The notes under the pieces: model-generated | Told to the model about the DNA's origin: nothing | Seen by the model: only the letters and a program-made list of their open reading frames with translations | The model's database searches: none | Translations under genes and position numbers: made by a program | Part shown: positions 26,347-35,604 of the stretch, in pieces | Layout: every line of letters starts with the position of its first letter | How positions within the stretch are numbered: the stretch's first letter is position 1 | Assembly (NCBI RefSeq): GCF_000355765.4 | Contig: NZ_CP021106.3 | Coordinates: 2,327,137 to 2,391,136, forward strand | Origin: Nitrosospira lacus | GTDB taxonomy: Bacteria; Pseudomonadota; Gammaproteobacteria; Burkholderiales; Nitrosomonadaceae | DNA: 64,000 nucleotides | Direction of reading: 5' to 3'

Positions 26347-27363
26347 TTGATGATCACCAGCTGCGTACATACCGTGCCCTTCAAGGACGCGGCAGGCCGC
26401 ACTATTCCGGGCAGCATCGCAAGCATGGAAACCGTGCCCATCGGCGGCATATCCCAAAGCATCTGGTTACGCGGAGTATCCCAGTTCAATCCGGCGCTGA
26501 TCATTCTGCACGGGGGCCCCGGCACCAGCGAATCAGCGCTCTTTCGCCACTACAATTCCGCCCTCGAACGACATTTCCTGGTTGTGTACTGGGAGCAGCG
26601 TGGAACCGGGCGTTCGTTCCATTCCGATATTCCCCCGGCATCCATGACCATCGCGCAATTCGTGCACGATCTCGACGAAGTCGTGGAATGGGTGAGGCGG
26701 CGTTTTGACAAGGATAAGGTTGTGCTGCTGGGTCACTCCTGGGGCACGGTACCGGGTACGATCTACGCTTCCCTCTACCCGGAGAAAGTCTCGGCTTATG
26801 TAGGCGTTGCACAGATTGTGGATGTGCCGCAAACTCGCCGCCTGTCCTATGAATTTGCTTCTTCGGAGGCAAGGAAGCGCGGCAACTCCAGCGCGCTCTC
26901 TGAATTGGAAGCCATCGGGCCGCCCCCTTACGATTCGGTGGATGAGAAATTGACAACCGGCAAATGGGTCGAGCGCTTTGGAGGCGTTTTTCACGCCAAT
27001 CTTTCGACAGGGAAACTTATCTGGGTGGCTCTCAACACCGATGAGGCCAACCTGATCGACCTCGTCAAATTCGGGCAGGGCAACCGCTTTTCCCTGGTAG
27101 AGCTTGAGGATGAAATCTCACGGCTTAATCTGAGCGAGCACTACCAGTCCTTCGACGTGCCCGTATTTTTTCTACTCGGGCGCTATGACCGGCATGTTCC
27201 GGCCATCCTGGCCGAACAATATTTCGGGATGATCAGGGCACCGTACAAGCGCCTCGTCTGGTTCGAGCAATCGGCGCACAACCCGCCCTTTGAAGAACCG
27301 GTGAAGTTCGACCAGGTATTGATTGAAGAAGTGCTGCCACTATCAGAGCCGAAGAAACATTAG
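26347..27363 (+). CDS. Alpha/beta hydrolase, proline-iminopeptidase-like, probable lipoprotein
   Basis: The hydrolase fold is clear: ILHGGPGTSES (oxyanion HGGP of the S33 type), VYWEQRGTGRS, the nucleophile elbow GHSWGTVPG, the acid D in LLGRYDRHVPA and the His in QSAHNPPFEEP. The start is a problem: upstream in frame, codons from about 26299 read IHLVFISRAAALASLLLMIT then SC, a good lipoprotein signal with an ITSC lipobox, but no ATG, GTG or TTG opens it; the first candidates are a CTG at 26296 or ATT at 26299. The TTG at 26347 would leave only five residues before the lipid cysteine. The N-terminus given is therefore the shortest possible one. Confidence 0.8.
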   Translation: MMITSCVHTVPFKDAAGRTIPGSIASMETVPIGGISQSIWLRGVSQFNPALIILHGGPGTSESALFRHYNSALERHFLVVYWEQRGTGRSFHSDIPPASMTIAQFVHDLDEVVEWVRRRFDKDKVVLLGHSWGTVPGTIYASLYPEKVSAYVGVAQIVDVPQTRRLSYEFASSEARKRGNSSALSELEAIGPPPYDSVDEKLTTGKWVERFGGVFHANLSTGKLIWVALNTDEANLIDLVKFGQGNRFSLVELEDEISRLNLSEHYQSFDVPVFFLLGRYDRHVPAILAEQYFGMIRAPYKRLVWFEQSAHNPPFEEPVKFDQVLIEEVLPLSEPKKH

Positions 27364-27586
27364 AGAAAATTCAAAAAATGCTGCCCCACTTTTCCGTTAA
27401 GGAAAGTTACGTAATGCCCCCATTTCGACGGCATTCCGGCAAAAAGGGGGACTCACTCCTGAAACCATTCCGGGATCGACCTGATTTTTCGCTTATCACC
27501 CTTCCTATAAGCCCCGCATCCAGCACAAAAACATCAGCCATTATCCATTTCCGGTAGGGGGCGGCTGAGAGCCGCCTGTCAAATAC

Positions 27587-27934
27587 ATGTATTCAAAGGG
27601 TAAAAGCCCTGCAACAAACCTTCAGTACAATTCAGGACTCTGGGCTCATACAATATTGAATTTTATGTTTATCCTCACTGTGCAAACCATGAATAACAGG
27701 CGATTCCCACAAAGCATAAAGAAGGAAATGACGGAATACGTGCTCTATATCAGAAGCAAGACAGGCGCTATCGAGCGTAAAAGCAGCTACCCCATCTTCT
27801 GGTGTTATGAATGGCTTCTCCCTTACGCGCATGAAGAACCACTCATCGGATGGCCTGAATCCAAGGTGTTCTGGGCAAGGGAAATCGGACCCAGTGTGGG
27901 TATAGCGCCAGTTGCCTCCACTCCCCCGGATTAA
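27587..27934 (+). CDS. Small protein related to the 55 kb frame, 115 aa (possibly truncated)
   Basis: The C-terminal part contains YVLYIRSKTGAIERKSSYPI, then a Trp/Tyr-rich stretch and GWPESKVFWAREIGPSVGIAP. A related sequence, GFPESKVYWASCTGPCLGIAL, occurs at 55352-55414. The two DNA copies differ mostly at third codon positions, which argues that this frame is translated. The N-terminal half looks like read-through of non-coding sequence and there is no good start; a shorter protein beginning at an internal ATG (near 27689) is possible. No family recognised. Confidence 0.45.
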   Translation: MYSKGKSPATNLQYNSGLWAHTILNFMFILTVQTMNNRRFPQSIKKEMTEYVLYIRSKTGAIERKSSYPIFWCYEWLLPYAHEEPLIGWPESKVFWAREIGPSVGIAPVASTPPD

Positions 27935-28042
27935 TTTTTCGGACATTCAAGTTCACGTCAACTACGGACATACATCGCCCCCAAGTACAAATTCCATCTG
28001 TCTGTACTATCATGAATGTATCTGGGCACTTGAGGAGATAGT

Positions 28043-29692
28043 ATGGCTTCGGCAAAAACCACATCATGGATGCTGACGATACTGTTCTGCATCGCGCCAC
28101 CCGGAGCTTGGGGACATGATGAACATGACCCGGTGGGGAATGCTCTGCCCGAAAAACTGGGCGAGGTGAACTTCCCGGTCAGTTGCAGCACCGAGGCGCA
28201 GAAGGAATTCAACCGGGGTATGGCACTATTTCATTCCTTCTGGTTCTATCCGGCAATCGACTCGTTTGGCAGAGTACTCCGCCAAGATCCCGAATGTGGC
28301 ATGGCTTACTGGGGCATTGCGATCATGTCCATAGGCAATCCGTTCACGTGGCCGCCCGGCCCGAAGGCATGGAAGGAAGGTGCATCCGCCGTGGCAGATG
28401 CCCAGCGCGTGGGTGCCAAGAGCGAGCGTGAACGCGATTATATCGCCGCGTTAGCCGCGTTCTTCAAGGATTGGGAAACAACCGATTACCGCCCACGCCT
28501 ACTGGCTTTCCAGGAAGCAATGAAAGGCGTGGCGGCACGCTATCCGCGCGACATCGAAGCACAGATCCTCTACGCCCTCGTGCTCAACGCCACGGCGCTG
28601 CCCGCTGATAAAACTTTCGCTAACCAGCTTGCAGCGGCGAATATCCTGGAACCGTTATTCAAGAAACATCCGGATCATCCGGGGGTCGCCCACTATCTGA
28701 TCCACACGTATGATTATGCCGAACTGGCGGAAAAGGGTCTTCCTGCAGCCAGGGCCTATGCCCGGGTCGCGCCCTCGGTGCCGCACGCACTGCACATGCC
28801 GTCGCACATCTTCAGCCGGGTTGGCCTCTGGCATGAGATGGCGGAGAGCAATCGCGCCTCTTATCTTGCAGCCAAGAGCGAACTCAAGGAAGCGACCCTT
28901 GGCATTGGTGCGTATGATGCCCTGCACGCCATGGACTACATGGTTTTCGCCCACCTCCAGCAAGCGCAGGACAAGGCAGCCAGGCGCCTGGTGGACGAAG
29001 CCACGTCGATCCGCAAGGTCAACGTGGAAAATCTTCCGGCCGCGTACGCCTTTGCCGCCATTCCAGCTCGCTTTGCGCTGGAACGTGGCGACTGGAAAGG
29101 CGCTGCCGCACTCGAACTGTCCCCCGCCGACTTGGCCTGGAGCAAATTCCCGCAGGCCGAAGCGATCCTTGTCTTTGCCCGCGGCCTGGGCGCCGCGCGC
29201 AGCGGAGATATCGCGGCCGCACACAAGGATGTGGCACGACTCCAGGCACTCAAGGAAACGATGACGGCGGCCAAATTGGACTATTGGGCGGGTCAGACAG
29301 ACTTTCAAATCAAGGCGGTCGATGCCTGGCTTGCTCTCGCGGAGAATCGCAACGACGAGGCAGTGCGGTTGATGCGCGCTGCCGCGGAAGCTGAAGAGGC
29401 AAGCGACAAGCACCCGGTGACTCCGGGGAACGTGGCCTCTTCTCGCGAGCTGCTGGGAGAGATGCTGCTGGGGCTCGACCGTCCGGCACAGGCATTTGCC
29501 GAGTTCGAGCACTCATTGAAACGCGATCCCAATCGCTTCCGCAGCATTTACGGTGCTGCTCGCGCTGCGGAAGCGTCAGGCGACCGAAAGGAAGCCCGCG
29601 ACTATTACGCCAGGCTTCAGACCCTGGCGGCCAATTATGATACCGCACGCAGTGAACTGATTCAGGCCAAGGCCTTTCTTGGAAAGCACTGA
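28043..29692 (+). CDS. Exported TPR-repeat protein, 549 aa
   Basis: A signal peptide (MASAKTTSWMLTILFCIAPP, cleaved near AWG) is followed by a His-rich HDEHD. The helical body starts STEAQKEFNRGMALFHSFWFYPAIDSF and MAYWGIAIMSIGNPFTWPP, a signature of a large family of uncharacterised periplasmic TPR proteins, continues with HPGVAHYLIHTYDY and PHALHMPSHIFSRVG, and ends with two ordinary TPRs (LLGEMLLGLDRPAQAFAEFE, YGAARAAEASGDRKEARDYY). GAGGAGATAGT precedes the ATG. The conserved histidines (HYLIHTY, HMPSHIF) suggest metal or haem binding rather than a pure scaffold, but this is inference. Confidence 0.82.
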   Translation: MASAKTTSWMLTILFCIAPPGAWGHDEHDPVGNALPEKLGEVNFPVSCSTEAQKEFNRGMALFHSFWFYPAIDSFGRVLRQDPECGMAYWGIAIMSIGNPFTWPPGPKAWKEGASAVADAQRVGAKSERERDYIAALAAFFKDWETTDYRPRLLAFQEAMKGVAARYPRDIEAQILYALVLNATALPADKTFANQLAAANILEPLFKKHPDHPGVAHYLIHTYDYAELAEKGLPAARAYARVAPSVPHALHMPSHIFSRVGLWHEMAESNRASYLAAKSELKEATLGIGAYDALHAMDYMVFAHLQQAQDKAARRLVDEATSIRKVNVENLPAAYAFAAIPARFALERGDWKGAAALELSPADLAWSKFPQAEAILVFARGLGAARSGDIAAAHKDVARLQALKETMTAAKLDYWAGQTDFQIKAVDAWLALAENRNDEAVRLMRAAAEAEEASDKHPVTPGNVASSRELLGEMLLGLDRPAQAFAEFEHSLKRDPNRFRSIYGAARAAEASGDRKEARDYYARLQTLAANYDTARSELIQAKAFLGKH

Positions 29693-29811
29693 CCGCCGGC
29701 ACTTGCGTAGGCTCAGAGAGGCGTAGGCTCAGAGAGCCGCCTAATGGATTATCTGCATTTGGATTCCCATGCCAGATTGATTGGCGGGTATGTTTCAAGA
29801 AAGGAAAAATC

Positions 29812-31023
29812 ATGTCCCACTATGACCCCGACAAACTCGAACACCCTCCTCTTCGCCCGGAAAATGACCCGTTTACCAGCGAAAGCATGACGCAAAATGC
29901 TTTCCAAAGTCAGTGCCAGTGCGAGCATGACCGCGAAGTGCCTGAAGTGGATCTGCTGTCTCCATTGACCATTCGCGGCATTACCTTCCCCAACCGCATC
30001 GCGATGTCGCCGATGTGCATGTACTCGGCGGAGGACGGTTTTGCCAATGACTTCCATCTGGTCCACCTCGGTAGCCGGGCGATGGGCGGCGTGGGGCTGG
30101 TGATCGTCGAGGCGACGGCAGTCACCGCCGAGGGGCGCATCTCCCCTGCCGACATGGGAATATGGAAAGACGAGCATATCGAACCGCTGGCCCGGATCGC
30201 GCGGTTCGTGGAGACGCAAGGCGCCATTCCCGGCATCCAGCTCGCCCACGCCGGGCGCAAGGCCAGTTGCGATAAGCCATGGACCGGCGGGCGCAGCCTT
30301 AAAACAGCTACTGAGGGGGGCTGGCCGGTTATCGGACCCAGCCCCCTGCCCTTCGATGCGGGAGACCCGGTTCCGGCGGCGATGTCGGAAGCGGATATCG
30401 GGCATTGCATCGACGCCTGGGAAACCGCCACGAAACGCGCGCTGGCGGCAGGCTTCAAACTCATCGAGCTTCACGCCGCGCACGGCTACTTGATGCACGA
30501 GTTTTTATCGCCCCTCAGCAATCACCGCACCGATGAATACGGCGGCAGTCTCGAAAACCGCATGCGGCTCTTGCTGCGCCTCGCCGGACGATTGCGCGGG
30601 ATCATTCCCCACGAGTTGCCCTTCTTCGTGCGAATATCAGCAACCGATTGGACTCACGGCGGCTGGGACATCGAGCAATCGATTGTGCTTTGCAGGGAAC
30701 TGAAGGCGCTGGGCGTGGATCTGATCGACGTCTCCTCCGGCGGCGCGACACCCGATGCGAAGATTCCCGTATCAAGAGGTTACCAGATTCCTTTTGCCCG
30801 GCGCATTCGCGAGGAAGCGAAAATCCGCACCGGCGGCCTGGGTATGATTACCGATCCACAATATGCGGATGAAATCATCACCAGCGGCCAGGCAGACCTC
30901 GTTTTCATCGGACGGGAGCTGTTGCGCGAGCCGTACTGGGCCATCAAGGCGCAACATTCCATGGGGGAGGAACCGGCGTGGCCGACGCAGTATGGCTATG
31001 CGGTGAAACGGCGAGCGAAATAA
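29812..31023 (+). CDS. NADH:flavin oxidoreductase, Old Yellow Enzyme family (YqjM-like), 403 aa
   Basis: FMN-dependent ene-reductase in a TIM barrel. Visible: PLTIRGITFPNRIAMSPMCMYSAEDGF (FMN-binding start with the YqjM-type cysteine), GLVIVEATAV, GIQLAHAGRKAS, ELHAAHGYLMHEFLSPLSN with HAAH as the substrate-binding His pair, RTDEYGGSLENRMR, VRISATDW, and the phosphate-binding GLGMITDPQYAD. The N-terminus has about 45 extra polar residues with paired cysteines (CQCEHD), longer than typical YqjM. It reduces activated C=C bonds using NAD(P)H in the cytoplasm. Confidence 0.92.
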   Translation: MSHYDPDKLEHPPLRPENDPFTSESMTQNAFQSQCQCEHDREVPEVDLLSPLTIRGITFPNRIAMSPMCMYSAEDGFANDFHLVHLGSRAMGGVGLVIVEATAVTAEGRISPADMGIWKDEHIEPLARIARFVETQGAIPGIQLAHAGRKASCDKPWTGGRSLKTATEGGWPVIGPSPLPFDAGDPVPAAMSEADIGHCIDAWETATKRALAAGFKLIELHAAHGYLMHEFLSPLSNHRTDEYGGSLENRMRLLLRLAGRLRGIIPHELPFFVRISATDWTHGGWDIEQSIVLCRELKALGVDLIDVSSGGATPDAKIPVSRGYQIPFARRIREEAKIRTGGLGMITDPQYADEIITSGQADLVFIGRELLREPYWAIKAQHSMGEEPAWPTQYGYAVKRRAK

Positions 31024-31094
31024 AGGCCGCAATACAAGAAGTATCTGATGGAGGAAAGGCTTGAATAATTCATGTCAATCGAATAATCAGCAAA

Positions 31095-31275
31095 AATTCT
31101 TCACATTCAAATTGCGAAGCTGCGGCTGGGGTGCTGCCCCTTCTATATGGACGATCAGTTCATCGCGTTGAGCGAAGGACGAACACAGGGCGCAGACAAT
31201 GAAAGGCATTTCAACCTCGTCGTCAATGACTACTTCTGCGTCCGGGAACTAGAGTCGAACAGCAAGGCGATTAAG
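31095..31275 (+). pseudogene. Decayed fragment of the VOC gene at 24255-24701
   Basis: DNA similarity to bases about 24350-24530 of the intact VOC gene is obvious by eye. It starts with the CTTCAC.TTCA.ATTGCG block and runs through the codons for DDQFIALSEGRTQGADNERHFNLVV, after which it diverges. Both ends of the gene are missing, an indel breaks the frame near 31130, and no start or ribosome site remains. It sits between the Old Yellow Enzyme gene and the sugar transferase. It shows that this VOC gene was once duplicated or exchanged. Confidence 0.8.
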
Positions 31276-31298
31276 CGGAGGTTCACTAAAGTGAGATT

Positions 31299-32144
31299 TT
31301 ATAGATAGCGCTTCCAAATTTTTTGGAACGGCTCCATGATATTGAAGGAGAATGTCTCGCACAATACCTTTAAATGTTGAGGAAGTCCGTAGTGCTGTAA
31401 GAAAACCAAGTCAAATTTTATTGCTTCCGCAGAAGATATTTGTCGTCTAAGAGAATTAATCTGTGCAAGCCCTGTGATCCCTGGTCGAACCCGGAATCTC
31501 TGCTTATATACAGCACTTAGGGTCGTTTTTTGAAAGACATTCGGGCGTTCTGGTCGAGGTCCCACAAAGCTCATATCCCCACGAACTATGTTAATAAGTA
31601 GTGGCAAAACATTTAGATTTGCCTTAACCAATAGTTTCCCCAACGCCGTTTGTTCTCGTATACCCTGTCTATTCGAATAAGTATTTGCTCGTCTTCGTGT
31701 TCTAAATAAAAGATATTTAAACACCTTACCATCTCGTCCCACAGCTTCAATACCTTCGAAGCCGCTCCCCCGCGTTTCTAGACGTATCAAAACATACACT
31801 GCAAACAAAACCGGAAAAACTATCAAAATTACCAATAAAGCCAACCAAAAATCAAACATACGAATAAAAATTGGAGTCCATGGAGAAATTTTTCCTAAAC
31901 GGTGATAATGGTCAATTAAAAATGCCGCTCGACCAGTATCTAGAGCAAAGAATAATTTGCTCATTCGCCCCGGATATGTATCTAGGTCTGCCAACCATTC
32001 TTCTCTATACCGCTCACGTATGGATATGGATAGATTCCTTGTATTCCAATTGATTATGGCAACCGCAAGGCGAGAGGACCATTGAATAAGCTCATCAATA
32101 ATAATCGCGAGTAATATCGTGAGGGCGATTGTGCCTAAACTCAT
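31299..32144 (-). CDS. Bacterial sugar transferase (polyprenyl-phosphate glycosyl-1-phosphate transferase) with unusual N-terminus, 281 aa
   Basis: The C-terminal 170 residues are a bacterial sugar-transferase domain: one membrane helix (FWLALLVILIVFPVLFAVYV), the FKYLLFRTRR segment, LPLLINIVRGDMSFVGPRPERP and RVRPGITGLAQIN. The family starts exopolysaccharide or O-antigen units by moving a sugar phosphate to undecaprenyl phosphate. The first 90 residues are different: a membrane helix followed by RERYREEWLADLDTYPGRMSK and FFALDTGRAA, like a prefix domain seen before permeases and beside PadR regulators. Its ATG overlaps the stop of the PadR gene (ATGA). No other polysaccharide genes are adjacent. 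Confidence 0.83.
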   Translation of the reverse strand: MSLGTIALTILLAIIIDELIQWSSRLAVAIINWNTRNLSISIRERYREEWLADLDTYPGRMSKLFFALDTGRAAFLIDHYHRLGKISPWTPIFIRMFDFWLALLVILIVFPVLFAVYVLIRLETRGSGFEGIEAVGRDGKVFKYLLFRTRRRANTYSNRQGIREQTALGKLLVKANLNVLPLLINIVRGDMSFVGPRPERPNVFQKTTLSAVYKQRFRVRPGITGLAQINSLRRQISSAEAIKFDLVFLQHYGLPQHLKVLCETFSFNIMEPFQKIWKRYL

Positions 32145-32449
32145 GCAAATCCTCTGCCTTCAATGGTAATAAAAGCTTCAATCGTTTTCACTTGGCCTCT
32201 TGCGGTAATTTTATAGAAACGTTTGCGAGGACGCCCTACGTTAGAAGGCTCCACATCCTCCCATCGACTTGTAAGCCATCCAGCGTCTTCAAAACGCATC
32301 AAAATAGGATAGAGGGTACCAGAAGACAAACCTGTAACCATTCTTATGTCGGCCCCAGAGAGGTGGTCTTGTGGGCTTGTTGCAAACATTTGCAGAACTC
32401 TCAAACTTTGCAAGCTAAGTCGAGGCTCTTTTTTATCAGAATCTATCAT
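32141..32449 (-). CDS. PadR-family transcriptional regulator, 102 aa
   Basis: Winged-helix regulator: LQSLRVLQMF, then the helix-turn-helix SGADIRMVTGLSSGTLYPILMRFEDAGWLTSRWED and the wing GRPRKRFYKITARGQ, the hallmark of PadR proteins. The frame is open to 32500, but a promoter reads through that part (see 32457-32485), so ATG 32449 is chosen. The C-terminal dimer helix is short. The stop overlaps the sugar transferase start, so the pair is co-translated, and the regulator probably controls its own operon in response to an unknown ligand. Confidence 0.85.
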   Translation of the reverse strand: MIDSDKKEPRLSLQSLRVLQMFATSPQDHLSGADIRMVTGLSSGTLYPILMRFEDAGWLTSRWEDVEPSNVGRPRKRFYKITARGQVKTIEAFITIEGRGFA

Positions 32450-32456
32450 AGTAGCA

Positions 32457-32485
32457 AGTCTACATAGGGATTGAATCCTTGTCAA
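32457..32485 (-). promoter_or_regulatory. Sigma-70-type promoter of the PadR/sugar-transferase pair, with a possible operator
   Basis: On the minus strand TTGACA (32485-32480) and TAGACT (32462-32457) are separated by exactly 17 bases. Only seven bases separate the -10 from the ATG at 32449, so the transcript would be leaderless or nearly so. The -10 lies in an imperfect palindrome, GTAG-acttg-CTAC, a plausible autoregulatory PadR site. Sequence match only. Confidence 0.5.
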
Positions 32486-32594
32486 GATCGCGAAAACCAT
32501 TTCGGCGCGCTGAATGGCGAATACCTCTAATTTCTTATTCTTCCCTGTCTTATAAAGGCTTCAAATGAAATCTAATATTTGAATTCACTGCCCT

Positions 32595-34961
32595 TTAATT
32601 CTTCAATCTCGCAAAAGCCGCCGCCATTGCGCCGCTAGGTTCAGGTTCCCGTTTTTGTTGTTGCGACTTGGGCCGCGATGAATCATCCCTTCTGCCACCA
32701 CGATGTTCGGGTGTGTCGCTACGCTGCTCAGGCTTGCTTTCACGCTGCCCCGCTGTATCTGCCAAGCGCATGGTGAGCGCAATCCGCTTCCGCTTTTCGT
32801 CAATCTCCACCACCTTGACCTTCACCACCTGCCCCACCTTGACCACGGTATGAGGATCTTTCACGAATTTGTCGGCAAGCGCGGAAATATGCACCAGCCC
32901 ATCCTGATGCACGCCGATATCCACGAATGCGCCAAAAGCGGCAACGTTGGTCACCACCCCTTCCAGGATCATGTCCGGGCGCAGATCCTTCATCTCGTTC
33001 ACGCCCTCCTTGAAGGTGGCGGTGGTGAATTCCGGGCGCGGGTCGCGGCCCGGCTTTTCCAGTTCACCCAGGATGTCGCTGATGGTCGGTATCCCATACT
33101 TGCCATCCGCATACTTCGCGGGATTCAGCGACTTCAATAGCGGGCCGTTGCCGATAATCGCCTTGATATCCTGCTTGAGGTCGGCGATGATTTTTTCCAC
33201 CAGCGGATACGACTCGGGATGCACGGCCGAGGCATCCAGCGGGTTGTCGCCGTTCATGATGCGCAGGAACCCAGCCGCCTGCTCGAAGGTCTTGTCGCCC
33301 AGGCGCGGGACTTCGCGCAGAGCCGCGCGCGACGTAAACATTCCTTTTTTGTCGCGGTAAGCGACGATGCTTTGCGCTACGGTGCTGTTGAGCCCGGACA
33401 CCCGTTCCAGCAATAGCGGCGAGGCAGTATTGACATCCACGCCCACGGCATTGACACAATCCTCCACCACGGCATCAAGCGAACGCGCGAGCTGGGTCTG
33501 TGCGACATCGTGCTGGTATTGGCCGACCCCGATGGACTTGGGATCGACCTTAACCAGTTCCGCCAGCGGGTCTTGCAAGCGGCGTGCAATGGATACGGCA
33601 CCGCGCAGCGATACGTCCATATCGGGCAATTCGCGCGAAGCGAATTCGGAAGCGGAATAGACCGACGCGCCCGCTTCCGACACCACGATCGAGGTCAGTT
33701 TGAGCGCGGGGCGCAGCTTGATCAGGTCTCTCGCCAGCTTGTCGGTTTCCCGCGAGGCCGTGCCGTTACCGATGGAAATCAGCGATACTCCATGTTTTTC
33801 AGCCAGTTTTCCCAGAGCATGCAGTGATCCCTCCCAATCGTTCTTCGGCTGGTGGGGATAAATCACGGCGGTTTCCATGACCTTGCCGGTGGCATCCACC
33901 ACCGCCACCTTTACGCCGGTGCGCAGGCCAGGGTCGAGGCCCATGGTGGCGCGCGGCCCGGCGGGTGCCGCCAGCAGCAGCGCCTTCAAGTTGCGCGCAA
34001 AAACATGGATGGCCTCGGTTTCTGCACGCTTGCGCAGTGCGCCCATCAATTCGTTTTCCAGATGCGGAAAACTCTTCACCCGCCAAGTCCAGCGGACGGT
34101 ATCGCTGAGCCATGCGTCAGCCGGCCGGCCCTGATTTTTGATGCGGAAGCGGGTGGCAATATGCGCCTCGCAGGGATTGAGCGGTGCATCCCATTTGGGT
34201 TTTTCCGCTTCGGAATCGAGCCGCAAGCCGACATGCAGGATTTCCTCGCGGCGGCCACGCAGCATCGCCAGGGCGCGGTGCGAAGGGATGGTATTGATCG
34301 TTTCGGAAGAGTCGAAGTAATCGGCAAATTTGGCGCCCTCTTCTTCTTTTCCCTTGATGATCTTCGACTCCACTACGCCATGCGCCAGCAGGTATTCACG
34401 TAGCCATTGAAGCAGCGTTGCATCTTCGGCAAAGCGCTCCACCAGGATCTGGCGCGCGCCTTCAAGCGCGGCTTTGGCATCTTCCACACCCGGGTTGTCG
34501 CCCTGATCGGTGGTAAAAGCGGCTTTCAGGTATTTACCGGCTTCTTCCTCGGGTTGCAGCATTGGGTTAGCCAGCAACGCATCCGCCAACGGTTCCAACC
34601 CGGCCTCCAGTGCGATTTGCGCCTTGGTGCGGCGCTTTTTCTTGAAGGGCAGATACAGGTCTTCGAGGCGCGTCTTGTCTTCCGCCTGGTTGATCGAGGC
34701 CAGCAATGCCGGTGTCATCTTTCCCTGCTCCTCGATGGAAGCAATGATCGCGGCGCGCCGGTCCTCCAGTTCGCGCAGATAGGTCAGCCGCTCCTCCAGC
34801 AGGCGCAACTGGATATCGTCCAGCCCGCCGGTAGCCTCCTTGCGGTAGCGTGCGATAAACGGCACAGTAGCGCCTTCATCGAGCAAGGCAATGGCGGCGG
34901 CAACCTGTGCAGGCTTGGCGGCAAGTTCATGGGATAAACGTTGTTCGATGGATGGCAGCAT
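32595..34961 (-). CDS. tex: Tex family RNA-binding protein (YqgF-like + HhH + S1), 788 aa
   Basis: Cytoplasmic nucleic-acid-binding protein conserved across bacteria. Order: N-terminal helical domain ([22 protein letters not shown]), YqgF/RNase-H-like domain ([34 protein letters not shown]), the segment [33 protein letters not shown], helix-hairpin-helix ([19 protein letters not shown]), then an S1 domain ([26 protein letters not shown]) at about 655-725 and a disordered basic tail. The length is as usual for Tex. It is a single gene; homologues influence transcription and are needed for virulence or toxin gene expression. Confidence 0.96.
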   Translation of the reverse strand: MLPSIEQRLSHELAAKPAQVAAAIALLDEGATVPFIARYRKEATGGLDDIQLRLLEERLTYLRELEDRRAAIIASIEEQGKMTPALLASINQAEDKTRLEDLYLPFKKKRRTKAQIALEAGLEPLADALLANPMLQPEEEAGKYLKAAFTTDQGDNPGVEDAKAALEGARQILVERFAEDATLLQWLREYLLAHGVVESKIIKGKEEEGAKFADYFDSSETINTIPSHRALAMLRGRREEILHVGLRLDSEAEKPKWDAPLNPCEAHIATRFRIKNQGRPADAWLSDTVRWTWRVKSFPHLENELMGALRKRAETEAIHVFARNLKALLLAAPAGPRATMGLDPGLRTGVKVAVVDATGKVMETAVIYPHQPKNDWEGSLHALGKLAEKHGVSLISIGNGTASRETDKLARDLIKLRPALKLTSIVVSEAGASVYSASEFASRELPDMDVSLRGAVSIARRLQDPLAELVKVDPKSIGVGQYQHDVAQTQLARSLDAVVEDCVNAVGVDVNTASPLLLERVSGLNSTVAQSIVAYRDKKGMFTSRAALREVPRLGDKTFEQAAGFLRIMNGDNPLDASAVHPESYPLVEKIIADLKQDIKAIIGNGPLLKSLNPAKYADGKYGIPTISDILGELEKPGRDPRPEFTTATFKEGVNEMKDLRPDMILEGVVTNVAAFGAFVDIGVHQDGLVHISALADKFVKDPHTVVKVGQVVKVKVVEIDEKRKRIALTMRLADTAGQRESKPEQRSDTPEHRGGRRDDSSRPKSQQQKREPEPSGAMAAAFARLKN

Positions 34962-35310
34962 AGGTCTGATTGGGGAATAATGTTTTTGAATATGCCTGAT
35001 ACGGCATGGCGAGGCAGGTCTGACGCAGGACCGCGCCCATCATATCATCGATGGCGGCTGATCCGGAGGCGAGTGCCGCGCAGACAGGTTAAAACCCGGA
35101 TTCACGAGTCCAACGAAATAACCCGTGAGTGCCAAATAGTCCACCCCGCTCGGGCTGGGCTATTTTTTTCAGGCTTTGAGTTTTCGTATTTCCTCTGCCA
35201 GTACCCACAAGGCGCGGTTGATCCTTATCTTTTGGTCAATGCCGGTAACAGCGCGAGCGGTGGTGGCGCGTCCGTTGCTGCTGCGGCCACGCAAACCGCC
35301 CCTCTTCCCT
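34962..35310. other. Intergenic stretch with a terminator-like hairpin
   Basis: No gene is supported; a 125-codon plus-strand frame is an artefact of base composition. On the plus strand ATAGTCC (35136-35142) pairs with GGGCTAT (35157-35163) around a CG-rich loop and is followed by seven T, so it could terminate a rightward transcript, although none is obvious upstream. Confidence 0.35.
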
Positions 35311-35604
35311 TTATCTGACCTTGCAGGCAATTAACATTGTTCTTTCATTTGTCTTAGCACCAAATGCACCTTGAAAACCGCCACCTATCGCTGCCATACT
35401 TTCACTGTTTCTATCAAGTACGTCGTAGCCGTGTGTGCCGCATATTTCACCTGCTGCTGAGTAACACTTATCCCAGCCTCTTGCAGTTCCACTACAATTG
35501 AGTGCATATGCTTTACGGCCGTCTGGCCCATAACTTTCTCGTACAGTCGCACAGCCTGTTAAGAGCATTGCTACAAGGAATGCGGTTATCCCACTTTTAA
35601 ACAT
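35311..35604 (-). CDS. Small lipoprotein, 97 aa
   Basis: The signal peptide MFKSGITAFLVAMLL ends in the lipobox TGCA. The mature part has four further cysteines (ALNCSG, KCYSAAGEIC, ACKVR) in a pattern with GTARGWDKCYSAAGEICGTHGYDV and a Gly-rich segment (GGGFQGAFGA). This pattern of paired cysteines around a GWDKCY block occurs in small outer-membrane lipoproteins of unknown function. AT content is higher than in the flanking genes. Confidence 0.7.
   Translation of the reverse strand: MFKSGITAFLVAMLLTGCATVRESYGPDGRKAYALNCSGTARGWDKCYSAAGEICGTHGYDVLDRNSESMAAIGGGFQGAFGAKTNERTMLIACKVR

Noticed and set aside
27550-27580. GGCGGCT-GAG-AGCCGCC hairpin
   Set aside because: Perfect stem but no T run and no clear gene to terminate; not enough to call a regulatory element.
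28655-29512. Long minus-strand frame inside the 549-residue TPR gene
   Set aside because: Shadow of a GC-rich real gene; no start signal and no domain.
29700-29740. Tandem copy of GCGTAGGCTCAGAGAG
   Set aside because: Two copies only, between genes, without further structure; likely a small slippage duplication.
34941-35318. 125-codon plus-strand frame after tex
   Set aside because: Arg/Ser-rich translation, no ribosome site, starts inside tex on the opposite strand; composition artefact.
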